Both the position numbers and the translations under genes were made by a program. The notes below the pieces were generated by a model. It was not told the DNA's origin, searched no databases, and saw nothing but the letters and a program-made list of their open reading frames with translations. From NCBI RefSeq assembly GCF_001040945.1, contig NZ_CP011930.1, positions 1,674,001-1,738,000 on the forward strand: DNA of 64,000 bases. The letters are read 5' to 3'. This stretch comes from Herbaspirillum seropedicae (GTDB lineage Bacteria; Pseudomonadota; Gammaproteobacteria; Burkholderiales; Burkholderiaceae_D). Below, one piece after another: positions 41,057-49,725 of the stretch. Every line of letters starts with the position of its first letter. Within the stretch, counting starts at the first letter, position 1.

Positions 41057-43204
41057 TCAGTAGCGATAACCCAAGGTCAGCATCACCGTCCTGTCATCCC
41101 CCAGCGCGACCGCCTTGCCCAGCCCGCCGGCATAATACTCGGTATTGAAGACATTCTTCACATTCAACGCCGTCCGCCAACGCTCGGCGTTGTAGGCCAC
41201 GCCGATATCGGCGAGCACATAGCCTGGCAAAGTATAGCCATTGGTGCGCATCATGCTCTGTCCGCGCACGCCGCCATTGAGTTCCCAGCCGCTCAGTTCG
41301 CCCGAGAAACGGTAACGGGCGCTGGTGGTGAAGTTGTGGCGCGGGACATTGTCCAGCCATTGGCCTACCGTGGTGCTGCGCTGGCCGCCGTCGTCAATGA
41401 CGATGGCGGCGGTGTAGGAATAAGCGGCGTTGAGGCTCAGTCCATTACGCAAGTCCGAAGTCACGCTGATTTCGCCCCCCTGCGAGCGTTGTCCGCCGAT
41501 GGCCATCTTGTAGCTGGTGTGGTCAGGGTCCGTGACCAGTACGTTGCGTCGGCGCAGATCGAAGAGGGCAAAGTTGATGCTGGTGCGTCCCTCGTCGAGA
41601 TCGACCTTCACGCCCGTTTCCCATTGCTTGCCGGTCTCGGGCTTGAAGATGCTGCCGTCGAAGGCGGTACCGCTGTTGGGGTAGAACGAGGTGGCGTAGC
41701 TCAGGTAAGGACGTACGCCGTGCCACAGCTCCACCATGATGGCGGCCGAGGCGGTGGTGGCGCTGGAGGCGTTGTCGGAGTGGCTGCCGGTGAGAGCGCT
41801 GGTGGTGTAGGTCGCTGCGCGATCCTGGCGCACGCCGGCCAGCAATTGCCAGCGCTCGCCCAGGCTGATCTTGTCTCGGGCATAGAAGCCGGTGTCACGG
41901 ACCGAGGTGTCGTTGAGCTTGGCATTGGTCGAGGTCAGCTGGGTGGGACAGACCACCCTGGCGCCGTAGCTCGGATTGTAGATATTGCTCAGGGGCGTCA
42001 CGCTACAGGTGAGCGTGCGCTCCAGCTCGCGTGAATTCATGTAGTCGGTGCCGAGCGTGACTTCGTGCTTGCCCCAGGCGGTGGCGAAGCTGCGCTGGAC
42101 ATTGGTATCCATGGTGAAGGTCTGGCCTTCGAAGGTCTGATCCATGGCGCTGCGGGTGAGGCTGGTTCCGGTCAGGTTGTTGATCGAAATAAGCTGGCCG
42201 CTCATGGTGAACTGCTGGTAACGCAGGTTGTTGTTGAGCGTCCAGCCATCGTCAAAGCGGTGCGTGAGCGAATAGCCGATGCGCGTCTCGTTGGCAGCAT
42301 AGGGACGTGCGCCCGGCTCGCCGATGAACAGGCTACGCGCTAGCGGGCCGCTGGCGTTGGGCGTGATCGAGCCAGACAGCGGCAAGCCTTGCTGACGGAC
42401 GTAGTTGCGTTCCTGGTAACTGGTCAAGATGGTGAAGTCGGTACGCGCACCCAGGTCCAGCGAGAGGGAAGGGGCAATGTAGCGGTTCTTGAACCAGACA
42501 TGGTCGGTGGCGTCGTCCGAATTGGAGATGAGGCCATTGATGCGGAAGGCCTGCTTGCCATTCTCGGAGAGCGACTTGTTCAGGTCCACGGTGCTCTGGT
42601 AGAGGTCGTGGCTGCCAATGGTCACGTCGACGTTGGCGAAGTCGCTGCCCTGCGGGCGCTTGCTGACCATGTTGACCAGGCCGCCCGGCAATACCAGCCC
42701 ATAAAGTAGAGAGCCCGGCCCCTTGAGCACTTCCACTTGCTGCAAGCCATACAACTGCTCGGCCACCCGGCTGCTGGCGGTGGTGCGCAGGCCGTCCAGA
42801 TACAGTGAATCCGAGGCGACCTGGCCACGAATGATCAGGTCATCCCAGCCGCGTCGGCCGTATTGCTGCGCGACCACCCCGCTGACGTTCTTGAGCGCAT
42901 CCGACAGTGATACGGCTTGCTGGCTGTCCATCATGGCGCGGGTCACTACCGAGATCGACTGCGGTGTTTCCGACAACGGCGTGCTGGACTTGTTGACCTG
43001 GGTCTGCGTGGCCTTGAACTTGCTGTCGGTATAGCCGTCGGCAGTCACGCTGACGGTGGGCAGGGCAGCGCTGGCGGCGGTGCTGCTGCTGTCGGCGCCT
43101 TGCGGCGGCGCCGTCTGGGCCAGGACGGAAGAACTGGTGAAGAGGGCGGAAGAGGCAGAAAAGGCGAGCAGGATGGCGCGTGCGCCAGGAGTAAGTAAGG
43201 GCAT
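41057..43204 (-). CDS. TonB-dependent siderophore receptor
   Basis: A 715-residue outer-membrane receptor. After a signal peptide (cleavage near SVLAQ) comes a TonB box-like LPTVSVTADG, then a plug domain (TPQSISVVTRAMMD, DALKNVSGVVAQ, LIIRGQVASDSLYLDGLR, EVLKGPGSLLYG). A 22-strand barrel ends in MLTLGYRY with a terminal aromatic residue. It is of the FhuA/FpvA/ferrichrome-type branch (siderophore receptor TIGR01783-like pattern). A Fur-box match lies just upstream. It is the only iron gene here; the ligand is unknown. Confidence 0.93.
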   Translation of the reverse strand: MPLLTPGARAILLAFSASSALFTSSSVLAQTAPPQGADSSSTAASAALPTVSVTADGYTDSKFKATQTQVNKSSTPLSETPQSISVVTRAMMDSQQAVSLSDALKNVSGVVAQQYGRRGWDDLIIRGQVASDSLYLDGLRTTASSRVAEQLYGLQQVEVLKGPGSLLYGLVLPGGLVNMVSKRPQGSDFANVDVTIGSHDLYQSTVDLNKSLSENGKQAFRINGLISNSDDATDHVWFKNRYIAPSLSLDLGARTDFTILTSYQERNYVRQQGLPLSGSITPNASGPLARSLFIGEPGARPYAANETRIGYSLTHRFDDGWTLNNNLRYQQFTMSGQLISINNLTGTSLTRSAMDQTFEGQTFTMDTNVQRSFATAWGKHEVTLGTDYMNSRELERTLTCSVTPLSNIYNPSYGARVVCPTQLTSTNAKLNDTSVRDTGFYARDKISLGERWQLLAGVRQDRAATYTTSALTGSHSDNASSATTASAAIMVELWHGVRPYLSYATSFYPNSGTAFDGSIFKPETGKQWETGVKVDLDEGRTSINFALFDLRRRNVLVTDPDHTSYKMAIGGQRSQGGEISVTSDLRNGLSLNAAYSYTAAIVIDDGGQRSTTVGQWLDNVPRHNFTTSARYRFSGELSGWELNGGVRGQSMMRTNGYTLPGYVLADIGVAYNAERWRTALNVKNVFNTEYYAGGLGKAVALGDDRTVMLTLGYRY

Positions 43205-43213
43205 GAATCAATT

Positions 43214-43232
43214 AATAATGAGAATAATTTCT
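43214..43232 (-). promoter_or_regulatory. Fur box upstream of the TonB receptor gene
   Basis: AATAATGAGAATAATTTCT matches the 19-base Fur consensus GATAATGATAATCATTATC at 13 positions and lies 10-28 bases before the receptor start. Iron-dependent repression by Fur is expected. Confidence 0.7.
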
Positions 43233-43373
43233 ATTCATGATATCGCATCCAGATACGAAGCAATAGGTTTTCCTGTTGCTCTCCCACTGCTTGGGAACGC
43301 GCGCGGGGCTTCAATTCAAGGCTGTAAATTTTTCATCTGAATAAGTTTGACCGGCCCTCGTCCCGCTGCTATC

Positions 43374-43389
43374 TTGGAACCGGTTCCAA
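43374..43389. promoter_or_regulatory. LacI/PtxS-type operator upstream of the regulator gene
   Basis: TTGGAACCGGTTCCAA is a perfect 16-base palindrome with the central CG typical of LacI-family operators. It is close to the Pseudomonas PtxS site TGAAACCGGTTTCA and lies about 76 bases before the LacI-type gene start. TGGAACCGGTACCA at 44579-44592 repeats it. Confidence 0.75.
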
Positions 43390-43464
43390 AAGATTCATAT
43401 AAAGAGCAGCCCGGAACTGGCAGCACAAATCAACCGACGCAGTTCAACGATTTGGCGGGCAAGA

Positions 43465-44565
43465 GTGAGACAAAGCATCAAGACCGGCACCGACCGGGTC
43501 ACCATCGCGCAGGTTGCGCGGGAGGCCGGCGTGTCCAAGACCAGTGTTTCGCGTTACCTGGGCGGCGAGTTCGACGCGCTCTCGGTGCGCCTGCGCGAGC
43601 AGATCGGCAAGACCATTGCGCGCCTGGGCTATCAGCCCAGCCAGATGGCGCGCGGCCTCAAGGGCGGGCGTACGCGGCTCATCGGCATGCTGGTGGCCGA
43701 TATCCTCAATCCCTATTCGGTGGCGGTGCTGCACGGGGCCGAGGCGGCCTGCCAGAAGCATGGCTACACCCTCATGCTCTGCAATACCGGTAACGACGAG
43801 GCGCGTGAGAAGCAATCGCTGGCGGCGCTGCATTCCTATAGCGTGGAAGGGCTGCTGTTCAATACCCAGGGGCGCAATGTGACGCCGCTGCACGAGCTGG
43901 GGCAGGCGGCCTTTCCGGTGGTGCTGCTGGACCGCCATGTGGAAGGCTGTGACTTCGACCTGGTCGGCCTGGACAACGTCAAGGCGGCGCAACTGGCTAC
44001 CCGCCACCTGCTGGCGCAGGGCTATACCGATATCGCCCTGGTGGTGCAGTCGCTGTACGGCGTGAGTTCGCGCCAGGGGCGGCAGGCGGGTTTCCTGCAG
44101 GCGATGTCGGAGCGGCGCGATTGTCATGGCCAGACGCTGGAGGTGGACGTGGAGCAGCCCGGCCATGTGGCCACGGTGCTGCGCGAATTCTTCCTGCGCC
44201 GCGCCCGCAGCGGCGGCCGGGTGGCGCTGCTGGCGGGCAATGGCATGGTGTCGCTGCAGATTGCGCTGGCCTTGCAGAGCATGAAGCTGAGCTTCCCCGA
44301 TGACGTGGGGCTGCTCTGCTTTGACGAACTGGCCTGGTCGCCGCTGGTGGGCAGCGGCATCAGCACGATAGAACAACCGACGTATGAAATCGGCTTCACG
44401 GCCATCGAGCGCCTGCTGGTGCGCATCCAGGGCGAACGCTCGGTGCGCATGGAGATGCTGCTGGATGGTCGCCTGATCAGCCGGGGTTCAACCGCCGCGG
44501 TGACCGCGCAGGAAGGGCGTGCCTGCAGTGCGCGCCTGGCCGCCAAGCTGGGCGTGACGGGCTGA
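43465..44565 (+). CDS. ptxS: LacI-family regulator, PtxS-like
   Basis: A 366-residue repressor starting at GTG. The HTH is VTIAQVAREAGVSKTSVSRYL (about 13-34), then LGYQPSQMARGLKGGRTRLIG as the hinge, followed by a periplasmic-binding-like sugar domain (LMLCNTGNDEAREKQSLAAL, LSFPDDVGLLCFDELAWSPL, STIEQPTYEIGFTAIERLL). A PtxS-type operator precedes it and a second one precedes the ABC operon, so it likely represses itself and the 2-ketogluconate-type genes downstream. The PtxS name rests on these sites and kguEKD-like neighbours. Confidence 0.85.
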   Translation: MRQSIKTGTDRVTIAQVAREAGVSKTSVSRYLGGEFDALSVRLREQIGKTIARLGYQPSQMARGLKGGRTRLIGMLVADILNPYSVAVLHGAEAACQKHGYTLMLCNTGNDEAREKQSLAALHSYSVEGLLFNTQGRNVTPLHELGQAAFPVVLLDRHVEGCDFDLVGLDNVKAAQLATRHLLAQGYTDIALVVQSLYGVSSRQGRQAGFLQAMSERRDCHGQTLEVDVEQPGHVATVLREFFLRRARSGGRVALLAGNGMVSLQIALALQSMKLSFPDDVGLLCFDELAWSPLVGSGISTIEQPTYEIGFTAIERLLVRIQGERSVRMEMLLDGRLISRGSTAAVTAQEGRACSARLAAKLGVTG

Positions 44566-44578
44566 AAAGCCGCGCGGC

Positions 44579-44592
44579 TGGAACCGGTACCA
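44579..44592. promoter_or_regulatory. Second LacI/PtxS-type operator, before the ABC/kgu operon
   Basis: TGGAACCGGTACCA differs from a perfect palindrome at one position and matches the operator at 43374-43389. It lies 14 bases after the regulator stop and about 290 bases before the binding-protein gene. The rest of the 313-base leader 44566-44878 has tandem AGCTCAGTTC and a GGCCCC hairpin but no gene. Confidence 0.65.
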
Positions 44593-44878
44593 GGGTTTCT
44601 AGGGGCAATTGTGCCCCACTGGTAAGACCTTGCAACAGGACAGCTCAGTTCAGCTCAGTTCGCCTCGGCGCCACGTCGCCGGCGCCGAACGGGGCAGAAA
44701 CAGTTTCAGTAGTCGCGGCCCCTGGCCGCAAGCCAACCTGACGCAGAGCAGGCGCAGCAGCAAAGAGGGCAGGAGGACTCATCCGGCGATCTGCGGGAGG
44801 GTTCGAGGCCATTCGGAAAATGGGCCCCCATGGGGCCAACGGACTGCCGTCACCACGGCAAATTTTCAGGAGACCAGG

Positions 44879-45682
44879 ATGAGCATCAAGAAGATTTTCA
44901 ACGCCAAGTTCCTCGCACTGACGCTGGCCGCCGCCTGCGCCGTGGCCACCACTGCGTCGGCCAGCGCGCAGAGCATTGCCGATCTGACCAAGAAGGGCAA
45001 GATCACCATCGGCGTGGTCAGCGGCACGCCGCCGTTCGGCTCGGTCGATGCCAAGGGCACGCCCATCGGCTATGACGTGGACGTGGCCAACCTGATCGGC
45101 AAGTATCTGGGCCTGCCGGTGGAGATCGTGCCGCTGGTGCCGCCGGCCCGCATCCCGGCGCTGGAATCGGGCAAGGTCGACATGCTGGCCGCCACCCTTG
45201 CGCCTACCCCCGAGCGCGCCAAGTCGGTACTCTTCACCATTCCCTACAGCGGCTTCGAGCTCTCCATCGTCGCTCCGGTCGGCAGCAACTACAAGAAGCT
45301 GGACGATCTGGTGAAGAAGAAAGTGGGCGTCTCGCGCGGCTCCACCAACGACACTGCGCTGACCCGCCTGGCCCCTCCGGGGACGGTGCTGGTGCGTTTC
45401 GAGGATGATTCCACGGTGACCCAGGCGCTGCTGTCGAACCAGGTCGACGCCATCTCCATTCCCAACACCATGGCCAATGAGATCGTCAAGAGCCGTGGCC
45501 AGGGCAAGATCGAAGTCAAGTTCCCGTACTCGGTGCAGCCCAATTCGATGACCGTGCGCAAGGGTTCCTATGAGCTGCAGCAGTGGCTCAACAACTTCAT
45601 CTACTACGTCAAGCTCAACGGCGAACTGGATGCGATCTCGCGCAAGTGGGCCGGTCCGCTGCCCAACCTGCCGGTGTTCTGA
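44879..45682 (+). CDS. ABC transporter substrate-binding protein, polar-amino-acid type
   Basis: A 267-residue periplasmic protein: signal peptide cleaved near SASAQ, then KKGKITIGVVSGTPPFGSVD, PIGYDVDVANLIGKYLGLPV, and DMLAATLAPTPERAKSVLFT, the SBP_bac_3 pattern of amino-acid importers. AGGAG precedes the ATG. It is first of six genes with two permeases, an ATPase, an epimerase and a kinase of a sugar-acid pathway, so it may bind 2-ketogluconate or a similar acid instead of an amino acid; this is inferred from context. Confidence 0.9.
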   Translation: MSIKKIFNAKFLALTLAAACAVATTASASAQSIADLTKKGKITIGVVSGTPPFGSVDAKGTPIGYDVDVANLIGKYLGLPVEIVPLVPPARIPALESGKVDMLAATLAPTPERAKSVLFTIPYSGFELSIVAPVGSNYKKLDDLVKKKVGVSRGSTNDTALTRLAPPGTVLVRFEDDSTVTQALLSNQVDAISIPNTMANEIVKSRGQGKIEVKFPYSVQPNSMTVRKGSYELQQWLNNFIYYVKLNGELDAISRKWAGPLPNLPVF

Positions 45683-45801
45683 TCCCTGGAAACTGCCTTG
45701 CAGAAGCGGCGGCGCACGCATCGCGTGCGCCGCCTGGAAGAACAGATCACGCGCCGCTCAGGGGATGAACGGGCGGCGCGGGTTTGTCGGAGGAGCACAC
45801 G

Positions 45802-46497
45802 ATGCAATACGATTTTCAGTTCGCGTTCATCTTCCAGCACCTGGATCAGTTGCTGGTCGGCGCGCTGCTCACCATACGGCTGAGCGCGCTATCGATGATC
45901 TGCGGTTTGGCGGTGGGGATCTTCGGCGCCATCATTTCCATCCACGGCAGCAAGCCAGCGCGCCTGGCGGTCACCTCCTATGTCGAGCTGATCCGCAGTA
46001 CGCCTTTCCTGGTGCAGCTGTTCATCATCTTCTTTGGCCTGCCTTCCATCGGCGTGCAGGTCGATGCCAATATCGCCGCGCTGGTGGCGATGACGGTCAA
46101 CCTCGGCGCCTATTCCACCGAGATCGTGCGGGCCGGCATGATGGCCATCCACCCTTCGCAGATCGAAGCGGCGCAGGCGTTGGCCATGACGCGGTGGCAG
46201 GTGATCCGGCATGTGGTGTTGACGCCGGCGCTGGAAAAAGTCTATCCGGCCCTGGCCAGCCAGTTCACGCTGATGATGCTGGCCTCCAGCATCGTCTCGG
46301 CCATCTCGGCTGAAGAGTTGACCGCCACGGCCAACCTGCTCGACGCCGAGACCTTCCGCAGCTTCGAGATCTACCTGGTGGTGATGGTGCTCTACATCCT
46401 GCTGGCCCTGCTGTTCCGCCTGGCCTTCTGGCTGATCGGGCTGGTGGTCTTCAAACGCCGTCGCCGTTTGGGCGTGGCTCGTCCGAGGAGAATGTGA
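45802..46497 (+). CDS. ABC transporter permease, amino-acid type (first)
   Basis: A 231-residue permease with the HisM/GlnP-type core: TIRLSALSMICGLAVGIFGA, YVELIRSTPFLVQLFIIFFG, and the EAA loop EAAQALAMTRWQVIRHVVLTP. GGAGGAG precedes the ATG at 45802. The stop overlaps the start of the second permease (TGATG). It forms the membrane channel with that protein. Confidence 0.93.
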   Translation: MQYDFQFAFIFQHLDQLLVGALLTIRLSALSMICGLAVGIFGAIISIHGSKPARLAVTSYVELIRSTPFLVQLFIIFFGLPSIGVQVDANIAALVAMTVNLGAYSTEIVRAGMMAIHPSQIEAAQALAMTRWQVIRHVVLTPALEKVYPALASQFTLMMLASSIVSAISAEELTATANLLDAETFRSFEIYLVVMVLYILLALLFRLAFWLIGLVVFKRRRRLGVARPRRM

Positions 46498-47147
46498 TGC
46501 TCGCTGAATTTTCCTTCGACAACTTCGTGTTCCTGCTGGAAGCGGCCCGCTGGACCCTGCTGCTGTCAGCCCTGGCCTTCCTCGGCGGCGGCATCGCCGG
46601 CTTCATCGTGGCCTTGATGCGCACCTCGCACCTGGCGCCGCTGCGGCTGCTCTCGGCCGTGTATATCCAGATCATCCAGGGCACGCCGGTGCTGATCCTG
46701 CTGTTCCTGTCGTTCTACGGACTGGCGATCTTCGGCTACAAGCTCCCGCCCATGGTGGCGGCGACCATCGCCATGACGATCTATTCCAGCGCCTATCTCG
46801 GCGAGATCTGGCGCGGCTGCATCGAGGCCGTGCCGGTGCCGCAGTGGGAAGCCTCGACCGCCCTGGCCATGACGCGCTGGCAGCAGTTGCGCTACGTGAT
46901 CCTGCCGCAGGCGGTGCGCATCTCGCTGCCGCCCACCGTGGGCTTCCTGGTGCAGATCGTCAAGAACACCTCGATCGCCTCCATCATCGGCCTGGTGGAA
47001 CTGGCGCAGGCCGGCAAGCTGGTCAGCAATGCGACCTTCCAGCCTTTCCTGGTCTTCCCCATCGTGGCCGGCATCTACTTCGTTTTCTGCTATCCGCTGT
47101 CGCGCTTCGCCTTTGCCCTAGAGAGGAAATACCATGCCCATCGTTGA
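46497..47147 (+). CDS. ABC transporter permease, amino-acid type (second)
   Basis: A 216-residue permease: ALAFLGGGIAGFIVALMRTS, YIQIIQGTPVLILLFLSFYG, and the EAA-loop EASTALAMTRWQQLRYVILP. An in-frame GTG at 46494 is also possible. The end overlaps the ATPase gene start by 14 bases. It pairs with the first permease as a heterodimer, the usual form in polar-amino-acid importers. Confidence 0.93.
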   Translation: MLAEFSFDNFVFLLEAARWTLLLSALAFLGGGIAGFIVALMRTSHLAPLRLLSAVYIQIIQGTPVLILLFLSFYGLAIFGYKLPPMVAATIAMTIYSSAYLGEIWRGCIEAVPVPQWEASTALAMTRWQQLRYVILPQAVRISLPPTVGFLVQIVKNTSIASIIGLVELAQAGKLVSNATFQPFLVFPIVAGIYFVFCYPLSRFAFALERKYHAHR

Positions 47148-47868
47148 GATCAACAACATCACCAAGCGCTTCGGCAGCAACCAGGTGTTGAACGGCATTT
47201 CGCTGTCGGTCGAGCGTGGCCAGGTGGTGGCCATCATCGGTCGCTCCGGTTCCGGCAAGAGCACCATGCTGCGCTGCATCAACGGCCTGGAGACCATTGA
47301 TGGCGGCAGTATTACGGTGGCTGGCCACAAGCTAACCCACAAGCATGAACACCTCATCGAATTGCGCAAGGATGTGGGCATGGTGTTCCAGCATTACAAT
47401 CTCTTTCCGCACCTGACCGTGGAGGAGAACATCATGCTGTCACCCCGCATCGTCAAGAAGACCGCCACCGAGACCGCGCGCGAGACCGCCATCAAGGTCT
47501 TGAAGCAGGTCGGCCTGGACCACAAGCGCGACGCCTATCCCGAACAGCTCTCCGGCGGCCAGCAGCAGCGTGTGGCGATTGCCCGTTCGCTGGCGATGGA
47601 ACCGCAGGTGATGCTGTTCGATGAAGTGACCTCGGCGCTGGACCCGGAGCTGACCGCCGAAGTGCTGAAGGTCATGGAAGAGCTGGCGCGCGGCGGCATG
47701 ACCATGCTGCTGGTGACGCACGAGATGGAGTTTGCGCGCCGGGTAGCGGACCTGACCGTGTTCATGCACCAGGGCAAGGTATGGGAGGCGCGCCCCTCGG
47801 AGGAATTCTTCGCCGATCCGCAGACGCCCGAGGCCAGGCAGTTCATCGGCGCCGGGGCCATCAAATGA
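47134..47868 (+). CDS. ABC transporter ATP-binding protein, amino-acid type
   Basis: A 244-residue ATPase: Walker A GRSGSGKST (about 35-43), signature QLSGGQQQRVAIARSLAME, Walker B VMLFDEVTSALDPEL, H-loop VTHEMEFARRVAD. These match the GlnQ/HisP group. The stop overlaps the start of the isomerase gene (ATGA), tying transport to catabolism in one message. Confidence 0.94.
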   Translation: MPIVEINNITKRFGSNQVLNGISLSVERGQVVAIIGRSGSGKSTMLRCINGLETIDGGSITVAGHKLTHKHEHLIELRKDVGMVFQHYNLFPHLTVEENIMLSPRIVKKTATETARETAIKVLKQVGLDHKRDAYPEQLSGGQQQRVAIARSLAMEPQVMLFDEVTSALDPELTAEVLKVMEELARGGMTMLLVTHEMEFARRVADLTVFMHQGKVWEARPSEEFFADPQTPEARQFIGAGAIK

Positions 47869-48608
47869 GCCCGGTCCTGGTCGCCGCCTCGGCCTACGGG
47901 GCCGATCTGGTGCGGCGGGTCGGCCATGCCGATCTGGTCCCGATGGTGGCGGCGGCCGGGGCGGCCGGCCTGGAGATACGGCGCGAGCTGTTCGATGGTC
48001 CGCAGGATCTGCCGGCCTTGCGGGAGCTGCTGGCGCAGCACAAGCTGTTTTCGGTCTATTCGGCGCCGTTTGAATTGTTCGGCGCCGAGGGACGTTTTGA
48101 CCGGGAACAGATCGCCCTGGCGATGAGCGAGGCCGAAGAGCTCGGTGCGCGTTTCCTGAAGGTGTCGCTGGGGCATTTCTCGGCGGCCAGCGACCTGCAA
48201 TCCTTGTTGCGCTTCCTCTCGCACTCGCCCATCGAGGTATTGCTGGAAAACGACCAGACCCCGCAGGGCGGGCGGCTGGAACCCATCGTCAGTTTTCTGG
48301 CCCTGTGTACGGGCAATGGCTATGCCTTCGGCATGACCTTCGACATGGGCAACTGGCACTGGCAGGGTGTCGATCCCGAGACGGCTGCGCGTTCGCTGGC
48401 GCCGCACGTGCGCTATGTGCATTGCAAGGGCGTACAGGACCACAAGGGCAAGCTCAGGGCCGTTCCCCTGCAGGCGCAGGACAGCCACTGGCAAGAGATG
48501 CTGGCGCATTTCCCCACAGGCATCCTGCGCGCCATCGAATTTCCGCTGGTAGGCAGCGACCTGGAAGAAACGACGCGCCGCCACGTGGCGATGCTGGCGG
48601 CCGTCTGA
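47865..48608 (+). CDS. kguE: Sugar phosphate isomerase/epimerase, KguE-like
   Basis: A 247-residue TIM-barrel protein of the xylose-isomerase-like family: GAAGLEIRRELFDGPQDLP, FLKVSLGHFSAASDLQSLLR, EVLLENDQTPQGG, FGMTFDMGNWHWQG, VRYVHCKGVQ, AIEFPLVG. Glu, Asp and His that would bind a metal are in place (E of VLLEND, D of TFDMGNW, H of VHCKG). Overlap with the ATPase gene and the following PfkB-kinase and 2-ketoacid reductase give the kguE-kguK-kguD order of Pseudomonas. The exact reaction of KguE is not known. Confidence 0.75.
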   Translation: MSPVLVAASAYGADLVRRVGHADLVPMVAAAGAAGLEIRRELFDGPQDLPALRELLAQHKLFSVYSAPFELFGAEGRFDREQIALAMSEAEELGARFLKVSLGHFSAASDLQSLLRFLSHSPIEVLLENDQTPQGGRLEPIVSFLALCTGNGYAFGMTFDMGNWHWQGVDPETAARSLAPHVRYVHCKGVQDHKGKLRAVPLQAQDSHWQEMLAHFPTGILRAIEFPLVGSDLEETTRRHVAMLAAV

Positions 48609-48619
48609 GGACAAGCACA

Positions 48620-49561
48620 ATGACGATGCAACTGGATGTGGTGACCTGGGGCGAGGCCCTGGCCTTGCTGGTGGCCGATGAGGTCGGTCCCTTCGAGGAA
48701 GTGGAAAAATATACGCGCCGCCTGGCCGGCGCCGAGACCAATGTGGCCATCGGCCTGGCGCGCCTGGGCTTGAAGGTGGGCTGGGCCAGCCGGGTGGGCA
48801 ATGACGCCTTCGGGCGCTTCATCCGCCAGCGGGTGGCGCAGGAGGGCGTGGAGGTCAGCCGCGTGATCACCGACATGGAATTTCGCACCGCCATCCAGTT
48901 GAAGGCCAAGGCCGTCGGCGGGGCCGATCCTGCCATCGAGTATTACCGCAAGGGATCGGCGGCCAGCCATCTGTCGGTGGACGATTTCGACGCCGGCTAT
49001 TTCGGCGCGGCGCGCCACCTGCATGCCACCGGCATTGCACCGGCCTTGTCGGCTACGACCATGGCCTTTGCCCATCAGGCCATGGATTTCATGCGCGGGC
49101 AAGGCAAGACGATTTCCTTTGACCCCAATCTGCGACCCATGCTGTGGCCCTCGCAGGAAGTGATGGCGCAGCAATTGAATGCGCTGGCCTTCAAGGCGGA
49201 CTGGGTGCTGCCGGGCTTGTCGGAAGGCAAGATATTGACCGGCCATGACGATGCCCGCGAGATTGCCGGCTTCTACCTGGAACGCGGCGTGAAGCTGGTG
49301 GTCATCAAGCTGGGCGCCGAGGGCGCTTACTGGCGCAACGGACAGGGCGAGGGCAGGGTGGCCGGCGTGCCGGTGAAGGAAGTGGTCGATACCGTGGGCG
49401 CCGGCGACGGCTTTGCGGTGGGTGTCATCAGCGGGATGCTGGAAGGCTTGCCGGTGCCGCAGGCCGTCATGCGCGGCAACCGCATCGGGGCGTTCGCGAT
49501 CCAGGTGGTGGGTGACATGGAAGGCTTGCCCACCCGGGCCGAGCTGGAGGCGGCGTCCTAG
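48620..49561 (+). CDS. kguK: PfkB-family sugar-acid kinase, 2-ketogluconate kinase-like
   Basis: A 313-residue ribokinase-fold kinase: VVTWGEALALLVADEVGP, RRLAGAETNVAIGLARLG, SFDPNLRPMLWP, VVIKLGAEGAYW, and the C-terminal signature DTVGAGDGFAVGVISG with the catalytic Asp and anion hole. Such enzymes phosphorylate ketogluconate or 2-keto-3-deoxygluconate. It starts 11 bases after the isomerase gene. A palindromic repeat separates it from the reductase gene. The 2-ketogluconate assignment comes from the neighbours; KDG kinase is the main alternative. Confidence 0.82.
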   Translation: MTMQLDVVTWGEALALLVADEVGPFEEVEKYTRRLAGAETNVAIGLARLGLKVGWASRVGNDAFGRFIRQRVAQEGVEVSRVITDMEFRTAIQLKAKAVGGADPAIEYYRKGSAASHLSVDDFDAGYFGAARHLHATGIAPALSATTMAFAHQAMDFMRGQGKTISFDPNLRPMLWPSQEVMAQQLNALAFKADWVLPGLSEGKILTGHDDAREIAGFYLERGVKLVVIKLGAEGAYWRNGQGEGRVAGVPVKEVVDTVGAGDGFAVGVISGMLEGLPVPQAVMRGNRIGAFAIQVVGDMEGLPTRAELEAAS

Positions 49562-49583
49562 CGCTTGTCCGAAACACCTCGCC

Positions 49584-49677
49584 CCGTTCGGACTGAGTAG
49601 CGGCGAAGCCGCGTATCGAAGGCGCTCTGACGGCGCGTCTTCGATACGGCCCTGGCGGGCCTACTCAGCCCGAACGG
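49584..49677. repeat. Extragenic palindromic repeat, copy 3 (diverged)
   Basis: Starts CCGTTCGGACTGAGTAGC and ends with GCCTACTCAGCCCGAACGG, so the outer arms match the repeats at 19682 and 19863. The interior (CGTATCGAAGGCGC, then GCGTCTTCGATACGGC) keeps the inner palindrome but differs in loop. It sits inside the kgu-like operon, between kinase and reductase. Confidence 0.88.
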
Positions 49678-49725
49678 TAGTTGGGTGATCAAAGTTAGCG
49701 CACTCTTTATCTGACAGGAATCGCC

